A DNA stretch of 64,000 nucleotides, from assembly GCA_009617715.1 (NCBI GenBank), contig VTFK01000281.1, positions 580,706 through 644,705 of the forward strand. Reading direction: 5' to 3'. Below the pieces are notes generated by a model that had not been told where the DNA came from, searched no databases, and saw only the letters and a list, made by a program, of their open reading frames with translations. The position numbers and the translations under genes were made by a program. This document shows, in pieces, positions 53,385-64,000 of the stretch (position 1 is the first letter of the stretch; each line of letters opens with the position of its first letter). The stretch comes from Plectrocnemia conspersa. Its lineage: Eukaryota; Arthropoda; Insecta; Trichoptera; Polycentropodidae.

Positions 53385-56300
53385 GTTCTGCATTGCATTT
53401 GAATCTTTGTTTTTAATCTAAATAGGGGGATTTAATTGAAAAACATTGGTTGTAAATAATGATACTTGGAGATTCTGCGACATTAGAATTAATAAATTGT
53501 GGACATTGAAAACTGATATTTTTCTTTTAGTTGTAATAAACGCTATAGTTCATGTTAAGATTCTTTTATTTATATGATTTGAATTAATGAAATATGAACT
53601 GAATTTTGTAATATTTTAAATTCTTTATTTTTTACACGTGAATGTCATGTATTTTGATATGCGGTATAAGTATGAACAACTATTTTAAAACAATGAAGAG
53701 AAATTATATTAAGTTTGTACATATGAACGATAATGACTGTTAATTTCTGTACATTAGCCCTTTATTAATTTTAAATCAAAACTTAATTGTGAAATAGTTC
53801 TCGATACAACATGCTAGGTAGGTTTCTGATACATATTTTACGTATATACACACAATAAATAAATCTTTCCAAACACGAATAATTGAAAGTGAGATTTCAG
53901 TGTTGCACAAAAGTGATTACAAATACAAGTGACATCGTCGAATGGATTCTGATTAAATAAAATATTAAAATAAACAAGCAAAATGATAATAATAGTGAAA
54001 GAAGAAATGGCCATGTGATAATATTATTTTTTTGGCTATTGTATTACAGTCTAAGAGTAGTTTTAATTCTACAGATACGATAATGACAATGAGAAGCAAA
54101 AATAATCACGCTTGTATTTTCATATATATTGTGAATAGAAAATTGGTGTCCCATATACTTTAAGAATATAAATGTACTAAAAAAATGTTTTGAACGTCTT
54201 TATGTTTTTATAATTTTTATTAATTTAACAATTTATTTGCAGTGTGTACTTTTACAAACTGATTGCTATGTTTATCAGTGAATTATTTTTTTAAAACATT
54301 TTTTTTTATTTGTAATTCTATATTAGAAAAAATTACGATATCACCGAGTAAATTACATCCAACGCGAATTTATTGAAAATCTTAAATCATCTTTTGCTTT
54401 ACTTATGTGTACTAAATCATATTTCTTAGTATTTTTTTCGTTCGGTGAAAGATGTTAGGCAATGTGAATTAATATTTTTTAAATTTTAAGTTATTGTGAT
54501 GAATAAATTGTCATGAGGAATAATAACATGGAAGTTATTCGAATGTAAGTTTATATATTTGTAACTAAAGAAGTAATGATTTTGAAGGGTCATTTCAAAT
54601 TTCAATAAAAGTATTTGAGATATATTTTTTTTCATTGTAGGTTTTTTATCTAACGTTTTCAACTTGATATTGATTGCTCAAATATAGACAACAGGAATAG
54701 TCCGTGTCTTTACAATAATTTGAGATTATATTTGCTCTAATTTGCAAGTCAGCAGCACTGTCATGTTTAGTTCAGTATTATTTTGATACTTTAGATGTAT
54801 TTATATATATTTAATTTATTACAGTTTTGTTTCCATCTTTAAATTCATGCTTATTCAGTATCAAGAATCGCTCACATTTGAATTGTTATTTACCATCATC
54901 TTATAAGTGTTTTACTTTACATTACTATTGTAAAATGAGATTTTTTTTAAATCCTGAATTGCGATGTAGTGGTATTCGTTCCTGATAGTTGATATACACA
55001 TTACTTCTTAGTGATAAAGAAGTCATTATATTATCATTATAATTTTCACATATTCATTAAAAAATGTCACAAAAAATTGTGAAATCAAATTTGGATTATA
55101 ATATAAAGTAACGTTCTTTCGATAATATACTAATTTTATATTATAGTCTGATTTTGTATTTCTTTTGTGTTTTTATATGACACAAACGAGAACAGTATTA
55201 TTTCACCAATCCGATAAAAATATTATTTCAAGTTATTCCTTTTTCCACTCTTCCTTAGTATTAAAAAAAAAACTATTTGTGGAAGATTACTGATTATTTT
55301 TTTATATCATATAATTACATAATAATAATTTTGATTTGTTGTAAATATGTATGAAAAATTAAATCATAATAACCTATGTTCTTAAAATTAATCCAGTTGA
55401 CATCGTTTTGGCGGTGAATAATTGAGTGTCGATATAATGTTTATTAAAAAAAGGTTGTTTCTGTAGATTTAAATTTATACCTTTCATACCTTTGCAAATT
55501 TAGTAGGTCTTTACAAAATCGAAGAAAACTGATGTTCTATCACAATTTATATTTAAATAGTGAAAAGTGGCTGTATTTCATTATCTATAAAATGGACAAT
55601 TTAATGTAAAAATGTTTTTCTTTTCATTTGTATCACAAATATGAATCACATTAGAGCAGCCCTTTGTAATCAGTTTTTATACTTTTTAATACTTAACATA
55701 ATTGTAGTGTTTTTTTATATGTATACATATTTTTTTGAGTTGGCAGCATTTTCTTAACTATACAATCCACTCGATGGGTCTCAAAATGTTGCTCTAAAGT
55801 GATTTATATATAAATAATTAATTGTACATATTAGTGAAAGAAATACAAATTTTATTTTCTTTGTCTTTTTGTGTGCATACATTGTTTAGAGTTGAGTTTT
55901 GCTCTCGCAAAGTTTCTTTTTACATAAAAAGCTAAATCATATTAGTATTAGTAAATTAGATAATAGGGAATTTTATGTAAGACAAGGTAAAGAAAATAAA
56001 GATGTCGCTGCCAATTCGAATGTTTCGTTTATTGAAATTTTCAACACTTTTATTATACATCTTTTTTAATATTTTTTCAAAAAAAAAAATTAAAGTGATG
56101 GTATTGTAAATATTGTTTTCTTTATATTCGTTACAATTATTATGATCAAATATGACACATTTGAAGAGTGTTTTATTGGTTACGATTTCAAAATTAAATG
56201 CCATTGTCGATATTTTTATAAATAATATTTTTTAAATATAATAAACCAACTCAAGAAGATGCAGACTTCATAATTAAACTATTAGATAAATATCGAATTA

Positions 56301-57129
56301 TCATAATCAGTGAATAATAATCTATGGTAAGTAAATTTGCTTTTAAAATACGTATTTAAAAATAGTTTCTGTTGATATTTCGCACAATCTGTTTTTTGCG
56401 AATTAAAAAATACTAATGGTGTTTTACCGCCGGATCTAATCGGATAAGTGATTTAAGTTTTGTTGGAGGAATGGATAAAAGGCTAAATTAAATTTTTTGA
56501 TTGCTTTTTTTTCATTAAAAAAACAATCAAAAACTACTTTTGTGCCTGCTTTAACACCATTGCTTCAAAAGCGGTATTTATATAAAGAACTTTGAATAAG
56601 TCGATCATGATTTGATGGGATATTGTGAGGGGTGGAGTAGAATTTACGTTTTCTCACCTGATGAATTTGAACAGCATATCAATTAAAATACTAATATTTC
56701 AAAAACCCTTAGTTTAAAAAAAAAATACGCTGTTTATCGCGCAACTGGAATTTGTATTTTTCAAAAAAAAAAAAAATAATTGAATTGCAGCAAAAATAGT
56801 TTATTAAGCCGCGTATATAGAATTCTTTCTTTAAAAGCTGATATATACTCGAAAAAAGGCTTCGCTCGTCAACAACAAAAGTTCTGACCTATTCAATAAG
56901 GTACGCAGCCAGCTTAATTTTAATGTAAGTATATTTTACAGACATTTTTTTAGAACTACACTTGTGAATATATGAATATTATCATGGAGCTGGTCGAGTG
57001 ATCCATCGCAAATTGAGTCCCTTGTAGTTAGGGTTGCCATATGCAAAAGTGAAAAAGAAGGACATTTTAAAATAAAATTTAACTTAGGATATAAACATTT
57101 ATTGTAAGAAAAACAATAACTACAACATT

Positions 57130-57265
57130 AAAATAACTTCGTTAGTGCTCGTTACCGAGCGTTCTCAATGTAACGGCACCGAAACGATTTTATTGCTTTT
57201 GACGTAGATTTTTACCTTCTGAGAAGTAATAGTCCGTAGTAATATCAGAAAGGATAGCTATCATT
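57130..57265 (-). mobile_element. Truncated MITE, relative of the 29 kb element
   Basis: It shares ACGATTTTATTGCTTTTGAC (then GT), the TTCTGAGAAG-type segment, AGTCCGTAG and GGATAGCTATC with 29005-29240. Only one arm is recognisable. Confidence 0.6.
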
Positions 57266-57973
57266 TTTTAAAACAAAGTAATATGCGAATTGCCATATTT
57301 TCTTGTATACTTTTTCATAATACATATCTACCGGTGAAAATATATTCCGATATTTTACTGAATCGCCCAATATTTTAAATAAAAAATACTATTTTTTAAA
57401 ATATTTTTTTATGACACACACACAATTTTTTAGTTGTTGTATTTAAAAGAATTTAAAGAATGCATTCTAGAATTAATTGGGATTATACAAATCAAATATA
57501 ATTTTAATAAAATTATATTTAAAAAATATATTTATACCTAGAAATATTGCAGTTTTTATTACAAACTAATCAATTATTAATAAAACCAAATTAAGGTAAT
57601 TATTTCAAATCATAGATATCAAAAAAGGAAATTTTTATTTAAACTGGCAGCACCTTTGTGTCAATTCAATTTCTTATCGTTTGACGCTCTCGAGGTTAGT
57701 TAGTTTTGAAGTTTACTATAAATTAACATTTATGTCATCAGTTAATCATTAATTAACATTATACCTATGATTAATATGTAGTAAACACATATTTTTTCAT
57801 AGACTTATGAATATATTTCAATGTTAACCTTTTTAAAAATTCTAATCTCTAGGCGACTAAGTAAATGATAAAAGGTCACAAATTGTGACGCAATTATCAA
57901 AGTTCAAGTTAAAAAATCATAGTTGAAATTATCATTTAGTATTTTGTATACAATTGAGTTATAATTCAATAAA

Positions 57974-59538
57974 ATGAAAGGAGCAATTTTTAACTCTGAG
58001 AAACAATTTGGTTTGTATATATTTAATAAATGCTTTGTATTACTGAATGTACGATGTTTTTTAATGTATTAATTTTAGATAAAAATTGGCTGAAAAAAAA
58101 AGTTAACGTGAACCTTTTAAACATAAATGAAAGAATTAAAGAAATATATTCTGTCAGATCGGTTAACAATGAACGTAAGAAAGCTTTGTGGCTTTTAAAA
58201 GCAATTTCTGTTATAGACCTTACTACGTTAGCTGGCGACGATACAGATAGTAATGTAAAACGACTTTGTTACAAGGTATAATTATAACTACACTATATTT
58301 TTTAAGTCATTGCATAAAAACAAATGCACACAGAATTCATTTGGGCTGAATTTAAACAAAATATAATAAATTAAACAGTATTAATTTTAGGGCCAGCTAT
58401 ACTAGAGTTTTTGCTGTTTTAAATTCATTAAATTAGATTTTCTACTTTGTTGTTACAATAATTTGCAACTATCTTCAATATAAGCATTTTGGCCATTTCA
58501 TGTTGCTATCTATACAAATCTTAAAAAGTAATATTTTTTGAATATTCTTCCTCAAAATTTACAATATTTTATTCAAATTCTTTATATTGCTGTTTTAGGC
58601 TGCTAATCCCTTGCCATTGAGATATTATTCAGAAATCGAGCAAATTAAAGAAAACAAGATAACTCTCAGAACGGCAGCTGTTTGCGTATATCCGTCCAGA
58701 GTGGCCGCTGCTGCAAAGGTTATAAAATCATTGAAACTTTCTGATGAGCTTCAAGTTGCTGCAGGTAAAATTGTTGTAATTTATTATGTTAAAAATTTGT
58801 TATTATTTGCATTATGTTTATTATTTTCAGTTGCAACTGGGTTTCCATCTGGTCAATATCCGTTGGAGACGCGATTGCTAGAAATAGAATACGCTGTTAA
58901 GAATGGTGCTACGGAAATTGATATTGTTATCGATCGTAATCTCGTTTTGACTGGAGAATGGGAGACATTGTTTAATGAACTTGTGCAGATGAAACAAGCG
59001 TGTGGAAATGCTCATATGAAGGCTATTTTAGCTATTGGCGAATTGGCAACGATGACAAATGTAAATAATAATGCTATAATATTTTCATACTAATGTTAAT
59101 TTTAATCTTAAACTCTAGGTATATAAAGCATCAATGATAGCCATGCATGCTGGAAGTGATTTCATCAAAACATCTACTGGTAAAGAAGCTGTCAATGCAA
59201 CTCTGCCCGTGGGCTTAGTGATGTGTAGAGCTATCAGGCAATTTTATGCAGATACAGGAATCAAAGTATTAAAAGCAAATAGTTACACGTTATAGTAAAT
59301 CTGTAAATCATTAATTTATATTTCATTTTAGATTGGTTTGAAGCCAGCGGGAGGCATTAAAACTTGTCAAGATGCCATAAATTGGTTGATCCTTATCAAA
59401 GAAGAGCTCGGCGATGAATGGCTGAACTCGAAACTATTTCGTATCGGTGCTTCTGGTTTATTAGGTGATATTGAAAAATGGTTTTATGAATATTCGACTC
59501 ACCGAGTGGGAATGGCTAGTGATTTTTCGTTCATATAA
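57974..59538 (+). CDS. DERA: Deoxyribose-phosphate aldolase (DERA)
   Basis: Six exons: 57974-58010, 58079-58275, 58599-58764, 58831-59060, 59119-59265 and 59332-59538. All phases fit and predict 327 aa, close to human DERA (318). The start ATG gives MKGAIFNSEKQFD and is the only one in frame before the conserved DKNWLKK segment. The protein is a TIM-barrel class I aldolase cleaving 2-deoxyribose-5-phosphate to glyceraldehyde-3-phosphate and acetaldehyde. Active-site landmarks are all present: C107 in AAVCVYPSR, D164 in EIDIVID, the Schiff-base lysine K227 in DFIKTSTGK, and K263 in GLKPAGG. It acts in cytosolic deoxynucleoside catabolism. It lies 5 kb downstream of CtBP on the same strand with no sign of shared transcription. 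Confidence 0.95.
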
Positions 59539-60960
59539 ATCTTCGTCATATTACTGCCACATATATTTTGCAATATAAACAGTAAATCAAAATATAAGTA
59601 AGTTTTGTGTAGTTTACTTGTTACATATAATTATTAAATTTTAAATGCTGTTACAACTTTTAAATTTTATGAATTTAGATAATATGAAACATGTATAATA
59701 TTGATAGACAAATAATAAGTGCTTCCATATGCTTAAAGACAAATTATATTTTAATCTATTTCATTTAGATTTAATACTTATTTTGATATGATAGTAAATG
59801 AAGAAAATTAATTTAGAAAAATAAAATTTGTGGCCACTGTTGAAGACATACGCTTAAGATTGCTAAATAAAGCCTGATTATGTTTGTTATTGGATATTTT
59901 TATAATACACGATAAAAAACATAGATAATAAGTAATTATATTTTTTTCTTTAAATAACGTCAGAGATATATTTTTATACATTTTTATGTAATATGAATAA
60001 AATGATATTTGTACTATTCTATGTAAAAAATAAAAATATATTTTTAATAAGCTTCTCCTCTTTATCGGCCAAGATCATTTAATTTTAAAATTTATGTGAG
60101 ATAGATTCGGATTCAACAGTGCTGTTTTGCATTCGTCCAGGAAAAAGTGAAGGCACTTGATTGTTTTATTTATTATTTATTTATTTTATTAATTTATTTA
60201 GCTAATATAGCTAATTTTTCCACTAAACATATTTTAACTAAAAATACATATAATACATAAACAGAAAATAAAAAAAGATTTAATATTATAAATTATTTCT
60301 TAATGCACAAAGGTATTTCTTTATTCTATTTAGGAAACCTAGGATTGTCCTAAAAATATTATTATACAAATTTACACCTTCGTACATTATTTCCCTGGCC
60401 ATACTTGTTTTCTTATACCTAACTACTTAAATTGTTTCTATTTCTAGAATTAAATCTACGTACATCTTTATTTTTTATTAATTTTTTTTTTAAATCTAAT
60501 TAAATTTAAAACTACTCTTATTGCCCTGTTTGTAATTTTTGTAACATTATTTTATTTAGGTTATTTAGCGCCCCAGGCAAAAATTAAATTTGCGCCCCAC
60601 TCCTATTATTACTGTAATAACTCATTATTATTTTTTTGCGATTGTGGGTATTTAAAAATTGTAGTTTGTCGCGATTTTTTATGCGTGAAATAATTTTTCT
60701 TTTTTTTTTGTTGTGAGCAGAGGAAATCTTCCAAAGACACCACCAGCCTCCAGTTTGCTGGTGATTGTGCCGGATTCCACTAACAACGACCTACCGGCTA
60801 AAACCTCTCCCCAGTCCTCTCCTGATCGGCCGGTACTATTTTTCAGATATTACACTTCGGTTCGTCCAGTTTAGAGACTGTCCCGTTAGGGCCGCTATCT
60901 TGCGTTGTCTTTCAGCGTCTTTTTTGCATCTGAGCGTGAAATAATCTAAAGAGTACACAG
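59539..60960. other. DERA 3' flank and AT-rich intergenic DNA
   Basis: AATAAA at 59866-59871 is a plausible DERA poly(A) signal. Simple TTTATTTA-type repeats lie near 60160-60200. GCGCCCCAGGCAAAAATTAA near 60568 is the sort of text found in decayed transposon ends, but I could not assign it. Confidence 0.5.
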
Positions 60961-60969
60961 TAGGGTGTA

Positions 60970-61760
60970 CCAAAAAAATAATCTCCTTGGTGAAACTCAC
61001 AATGAGAATATAAAATGATCTATCAAAACCTTTGCGAACACTCAACAGCCTATGATAGGGCGATGCTCTAGCGTGCAATCTGTTCAACATTGCCCTAGAG
61101 AAAGTAATCCGAGATGCCAAATGTGTATAATAAATCAATACAAATCTTCGTCTGCGCTAATGGCATAGATATAACGGCGGGATCAAAACAGGCACTAATA
61201 GAAGTCTTTAACGCTATTGAATCATTAGCCAGGAAAATGGGGTTGAAGATCATTGAAATAAAACAAAATACATCTTGGTTATGCCTAGTTTGAGAAGCTA
61301 GTATATTAAAACTTTCATAATGAACGAGTACACTTTTGAGTGTGTCAGTGACTTCATATACCTCGGAACCCTGTTAATAGCTACAAATGATATCAGCAAA
61401 GAAATCAAGAAGGGCTGACGAAAGGCTGCTTGACATATTCAAGAGGAAAGTGCTCCATATATGGCGCTATATACCAGAGCAACAAGTGGTATATATGAAA
61501 CAGTCGGGAGCTCTACAACCTCTTCCAAGAAGAAAGTGTCTTCACCTTCATCAGAGTTGGAAGAAAAATATGATTGTAACCGATGAATGTTCGGTTTATA
61601 TGAAGTTTAAAAGATGGGATGGCGAACCTAAGAGAGAACCTAACCTAACCGACGAACGGTTGATGATGCTCGATTTAAATAAAGTTAAAAATTTAATTTA
61701 TTGTTTTTACCGTTGCCTCCGATACATGAGATATGTAGGTAGAACAGAAAATTCTAGACA
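60970..61760 (+). pseudogene. LINE reverse-transcriptase remnant
   Basis: Pieces of a non-LTR retrotransposon RT and its C-terminal region follow one another in changing frames with stops. They include PKKIISLVKLTM (about 60975), GDALACNLFNIALEKVIRDA (about 61060-61120), LIEVFNAIESLARKMGLKI (about 61200-61250), FECVSDFIYLGTLLI with NDISKEIKK (about 61335-61410), and LYNLFQEESVFTFIRVG (about 61510-61560). The GDAL...LFN block corresponds to the conserved RT region and FIYLG to the following thumb-side motif. The YxDD catalytic segment is not recognisable. The open frames here on either strand are decayed or antisense. Confidence 0.8.
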
Positions 61761-63268
61761 GAAAAATGTAAATTAAATAGCATTCGATGCAACGATGAGT
61801 TTGTGGTTATTGTGCAATACTGAGTGTCCTGCACAATATAATATCCAGTATGATAAATCACAATTTCACACAAAAACTTTGTCAGTGTTCGAAATTACTA
61901 TGTCATCGTGAAATAAATAATGTGTTTATTGAGTTAGAGGATATATAGATTCAAACTTTCTCACTCAACAATCTTCATACAAAAAATAACAAGTATTTGC
62001 TTGGTTACGAACTTTGTACTTTTGAGATTATACATTACTATAAAATAAATAAACATAAAAAACTTTTATTTATATACTGCATTTAAATGTAGTCCATTAA
62101 TGTACAGATTTTATGGATTGGAGTGAATTAAATTGTTTCAATAATTTTACTCTTAATCTTTCTGAAATTAGCTGAAAACACGTATTTCTACAGTTAAGAC
62201 CCTTCACTTTTTATCAACTAACGATACTATACCATAATATTTGCATTCAAACTTTACAAATCAAACTATCCTTGTATATTGTAAGTTATTTATTATTATA
62301 TATAATCAAAGTCAATTTAATTATACTCATAAAACAACAATAGATGACATTATTTCTGTTGACCCATTCAATGTTATTCATGTTTTGCATTTTAAAGTTT
62401 TGTTTTGGCATTTTTATTGCTGTTGAAAAAAATAATGGATTTAGAGAGCCACCTACCCTAACCGATCAATTAAAGAAAATGATCATTTTGGGTGCCATAA
62501 TGAGCTTCCGCCACCAATGACCGAAAACGCACAGTAGGAGGTTATCGCTCTAAATGCCGAAAGCTCGTTAAGTTCTGTTTAAGAGTGTCGATAATTTAGA
62601 ATAGGTATAGTAAAACGTGGGCTTGCGAGCTCTACAATTTATTTTTAATATACAAACCACAAACATTACTATTAACCCTTTGAACTCGTATTTTTTTTTT
62701 GGTTGGGGTAGTGCCAGCTCGTATTTCATTTCAAGATTTTTTATAAGTTCAATTTTTGGAAGTAAAAATGAAATAAAACATGTTTTGACTAATCTTTTTA
62801 CAAATTAAAATTAATACAGCGAAAGGTGGATAGTTTGTCAGTATTTTAGTTAAAAAAAAATTAATTAAATATTTAAAATACATTATAATTTTAATACTTT
62901 AATCGGAAAATAACTTTTTATATTGTACTTTTTTAAATAACTTGTAAAACGATAACCATGAAACTTAGAAAAGAATAATTTATTAAAATGTGTTCACGAA
63001 GAATTGTACTTACTATTCACAAAAAAAAAATGACATAGTATTAGGTATACATAGTATAGGAAGGTAAATGTAATGATGTTTTTAGATGATTTTTCGTCCA
63101 TCGCAATCAAATGCGCGGCAAAACAAATAAATTAATTATTTAAAAAAACAGCTGAGTGTTGTAGCGGCAGGGTTTATAACCATTAAAAAAATTTGTAAAT
63201 AGCTAGATGTCATATGAATTCTGAATAATTAAAATATTGGACTGATTGTATTTTTTTTGCACCTATCG

Positions 63269-63332
63269 TTTATTATCTTGCGCAATGCGCTTATTATCTT
63301 GCGCATCGCGCTCGTTCTATAGCGTTTAGCGC
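63269..63332. repeat. Three tandem 21-nt units ending in GCGC
   Basis: Units TTATTATCTTGCGCAATGCG (then C), TTATTATCTTGCGCATCGCG (then C) and TCGTTCTATAGCGTTTAGCG (then C) follow without gaps. The first two are almost identical and the third is diverged. Confidence 0.8.
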
Positions 63333-63850
63333 TCATAACATCGATCAAAAAGTTGCGTTCATACAAAAAAATAATGGTTACAATATAATTTAATCAAGAT
63401 TAAAATTACAAAGAGTACAAGTTTTTTACTTGTTGTTTTTTTTTCTTAGTAAAACCTTAGTTTTTAGTTTTTTTTAATTGTTGTTTTTTCTTGGTAAATA
63501 GTTAATACATTCCCATTAACAAGTTTTACACTTTTTAGAAAATCAAATTACAATAAACGTATTATAAAAAAAAAAAATATACTGTTAGTTAAATAAAACA
63601 TATAATAACATAATAACGTTTTAAAACATATTTAATACGAAAAATTGTTATGCACCTTACAATAAATAAAACACAAACAATATGCACATCAGCACATATG
63701 TTTTAAGCAAAAGGATACATTTTGACGATTTAACCAATGATTTTTAAAAGAAAATTTAACACTTTTGACGCTAAGTTGCCGATAATGAGATTCCGAATAA
63801 AGTAAAGCGAAGGTCCATATATAAAGGAAAATGTAGATTAAGAAATATGG

Positions 63851-63985
63851 TTCTAGGACACTAACCACCTGGAAATATACCCCTTGGACAATAACCCCCC
63901 TGGACATTTTTCCACCGTGCAAAATAACCCCTGAATTAACCCATCATGCAAATAGCCCTGACAATTAATCCCCGCCACGTATAAA
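63851..63985. repeat. Degenerate ~16 nt tandem array at right edge
   Basis: About eight units resembling TGGACAATAACCCCCC follow each other: CTGGAAATATACCCCT, TGGACAATAACCCCCC, TGGACATTTTTCCACC, GTGCAAAATAACCCCT and later GACAATTAATCCCC. Spacing is 14-17 nt. The array may continue beyond the window. Confidence 0.65.
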
Positions 63986-64000
63986 TATAATACAGATATT

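Larger units (their letters stand above)
52886..57973. other. CtBP 3' UTR and intergenic region
   Basis: AATAAA at 53379-53384 followed by a GT/T-rich stretch is a likely CtBP poly(A) signal. Another AATAAA at 54604-54609 could give a longer 3' UTR. The DNA is very AT-rich, and the frames at 52849-53133 and 55956-56204 are not gene-like. A truncated relative of the 29 kb MITE lies at about 57130-57265. The DERA promoter should be within about 57650-57973, which has no TATA box I can identify. Confidence 0.55.
61761..64000. other. Gene-free right edge
   Basis: Very AT-rich with no gene-like ORF. A TTAACCCTTTGAACTCG anchor lies at about 62672. Degenerate tandem arrays lie at 63269-63332 and 63851-63985 (separate entries). 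Confidence 0.55.

Noticed and set aside
60836..61138. 100-codon minus-strand open frame
   Set aside because: It is antisense to the LINE reverse-transcriptase remnant.
61387..61776. 129-codon open frame as a possible gene
   Set aside because: It is an out-of-frame reading of the LINE remnant; the RT-like peptides appear in other frames across the same DNA.

Overview
This window is AT-rich, intron-rich nuclear DNA from an insect. It carries five protein-coding genes with GT-AG introns (plus one apparent minor-class intron), several families of short inverted-repeat elements, and old transposon remains. CtBP, NELF-A and MAEA all look insect-like. CpG-dense islands in AT-rich DNA and a repeat anchored on TTAACCCTTTGA suggest Hymenoptera, but that is a guess. 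I see no prokaryotic features, CRISPR array, rRNA or convincing functional tRNA gene.

Left part (1-8.3 kb): two minus-strand genes. A leucine-rich-repeat protein resembling LRRC27 occupies 704-2271. A four-exon C2H2 zinc-finger gene with eleven fingers occupies 3881-6391. Between and around them are hairpin-bearing repeats.

Middle-left (8.3-21.8 kb): NELF-A, the Pol II pausing factor, is on the plus strand (8653-16285, nine coding exons, 651 aa predicted). MAEA/GID9, a CTLH-complex E3 ligase subunit, is on the minus strand (18435-21770, nine coding exons, 392 aa predicted). The two are tail to tail. One MAEA intron has U12-type signals and apparently AT-AA ends. NELF-A introns hold a tRNA-derived SINE, a dead Tc1/IS630-type transposase and a hAT MITE.

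Centre (21.8-47.8 kb): no gene body is visible. A CpG-dense segment at 26.3-27.3 kb has two YY1/Pho-type motifs and a strong splice donor. It looks like a promoter and first noncoding exon, and I propose it serves CtBP across a 21 kb intron. That intron would contain at least six more CpG-rich islands, several MITEs, a foldback-like element and a 16-bp perfect hairpin.

Right part (47.8-64 kb): CtBP, the NAD(H)-binding transcriptional corepressor, is on the plus strand (48191-52885, nine coding exons, 473 aa if one extra base in exon 2 is discounted). DERA, deoxyribose-phosphate aldolase, follows on the same strand (57974-59538, six exons, 327 aa). After it come a LINE reverse-transcriptase remnant and short degenerate tandem arrays reaching the window edge.

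The genes are ordinary conserved housekeeping or regulatory genes, not a co-regulated system. The most interesting items are the AT-AA minor-class intron, the stop-adjacent upstream ORF and single-base frameshift in CtBP, intronic polyadenylation in NELF-A, and the foldback-like element and degenerate word arrays. All exon models and homology calls come from reading the sequence; no alignment or transcript data were available.
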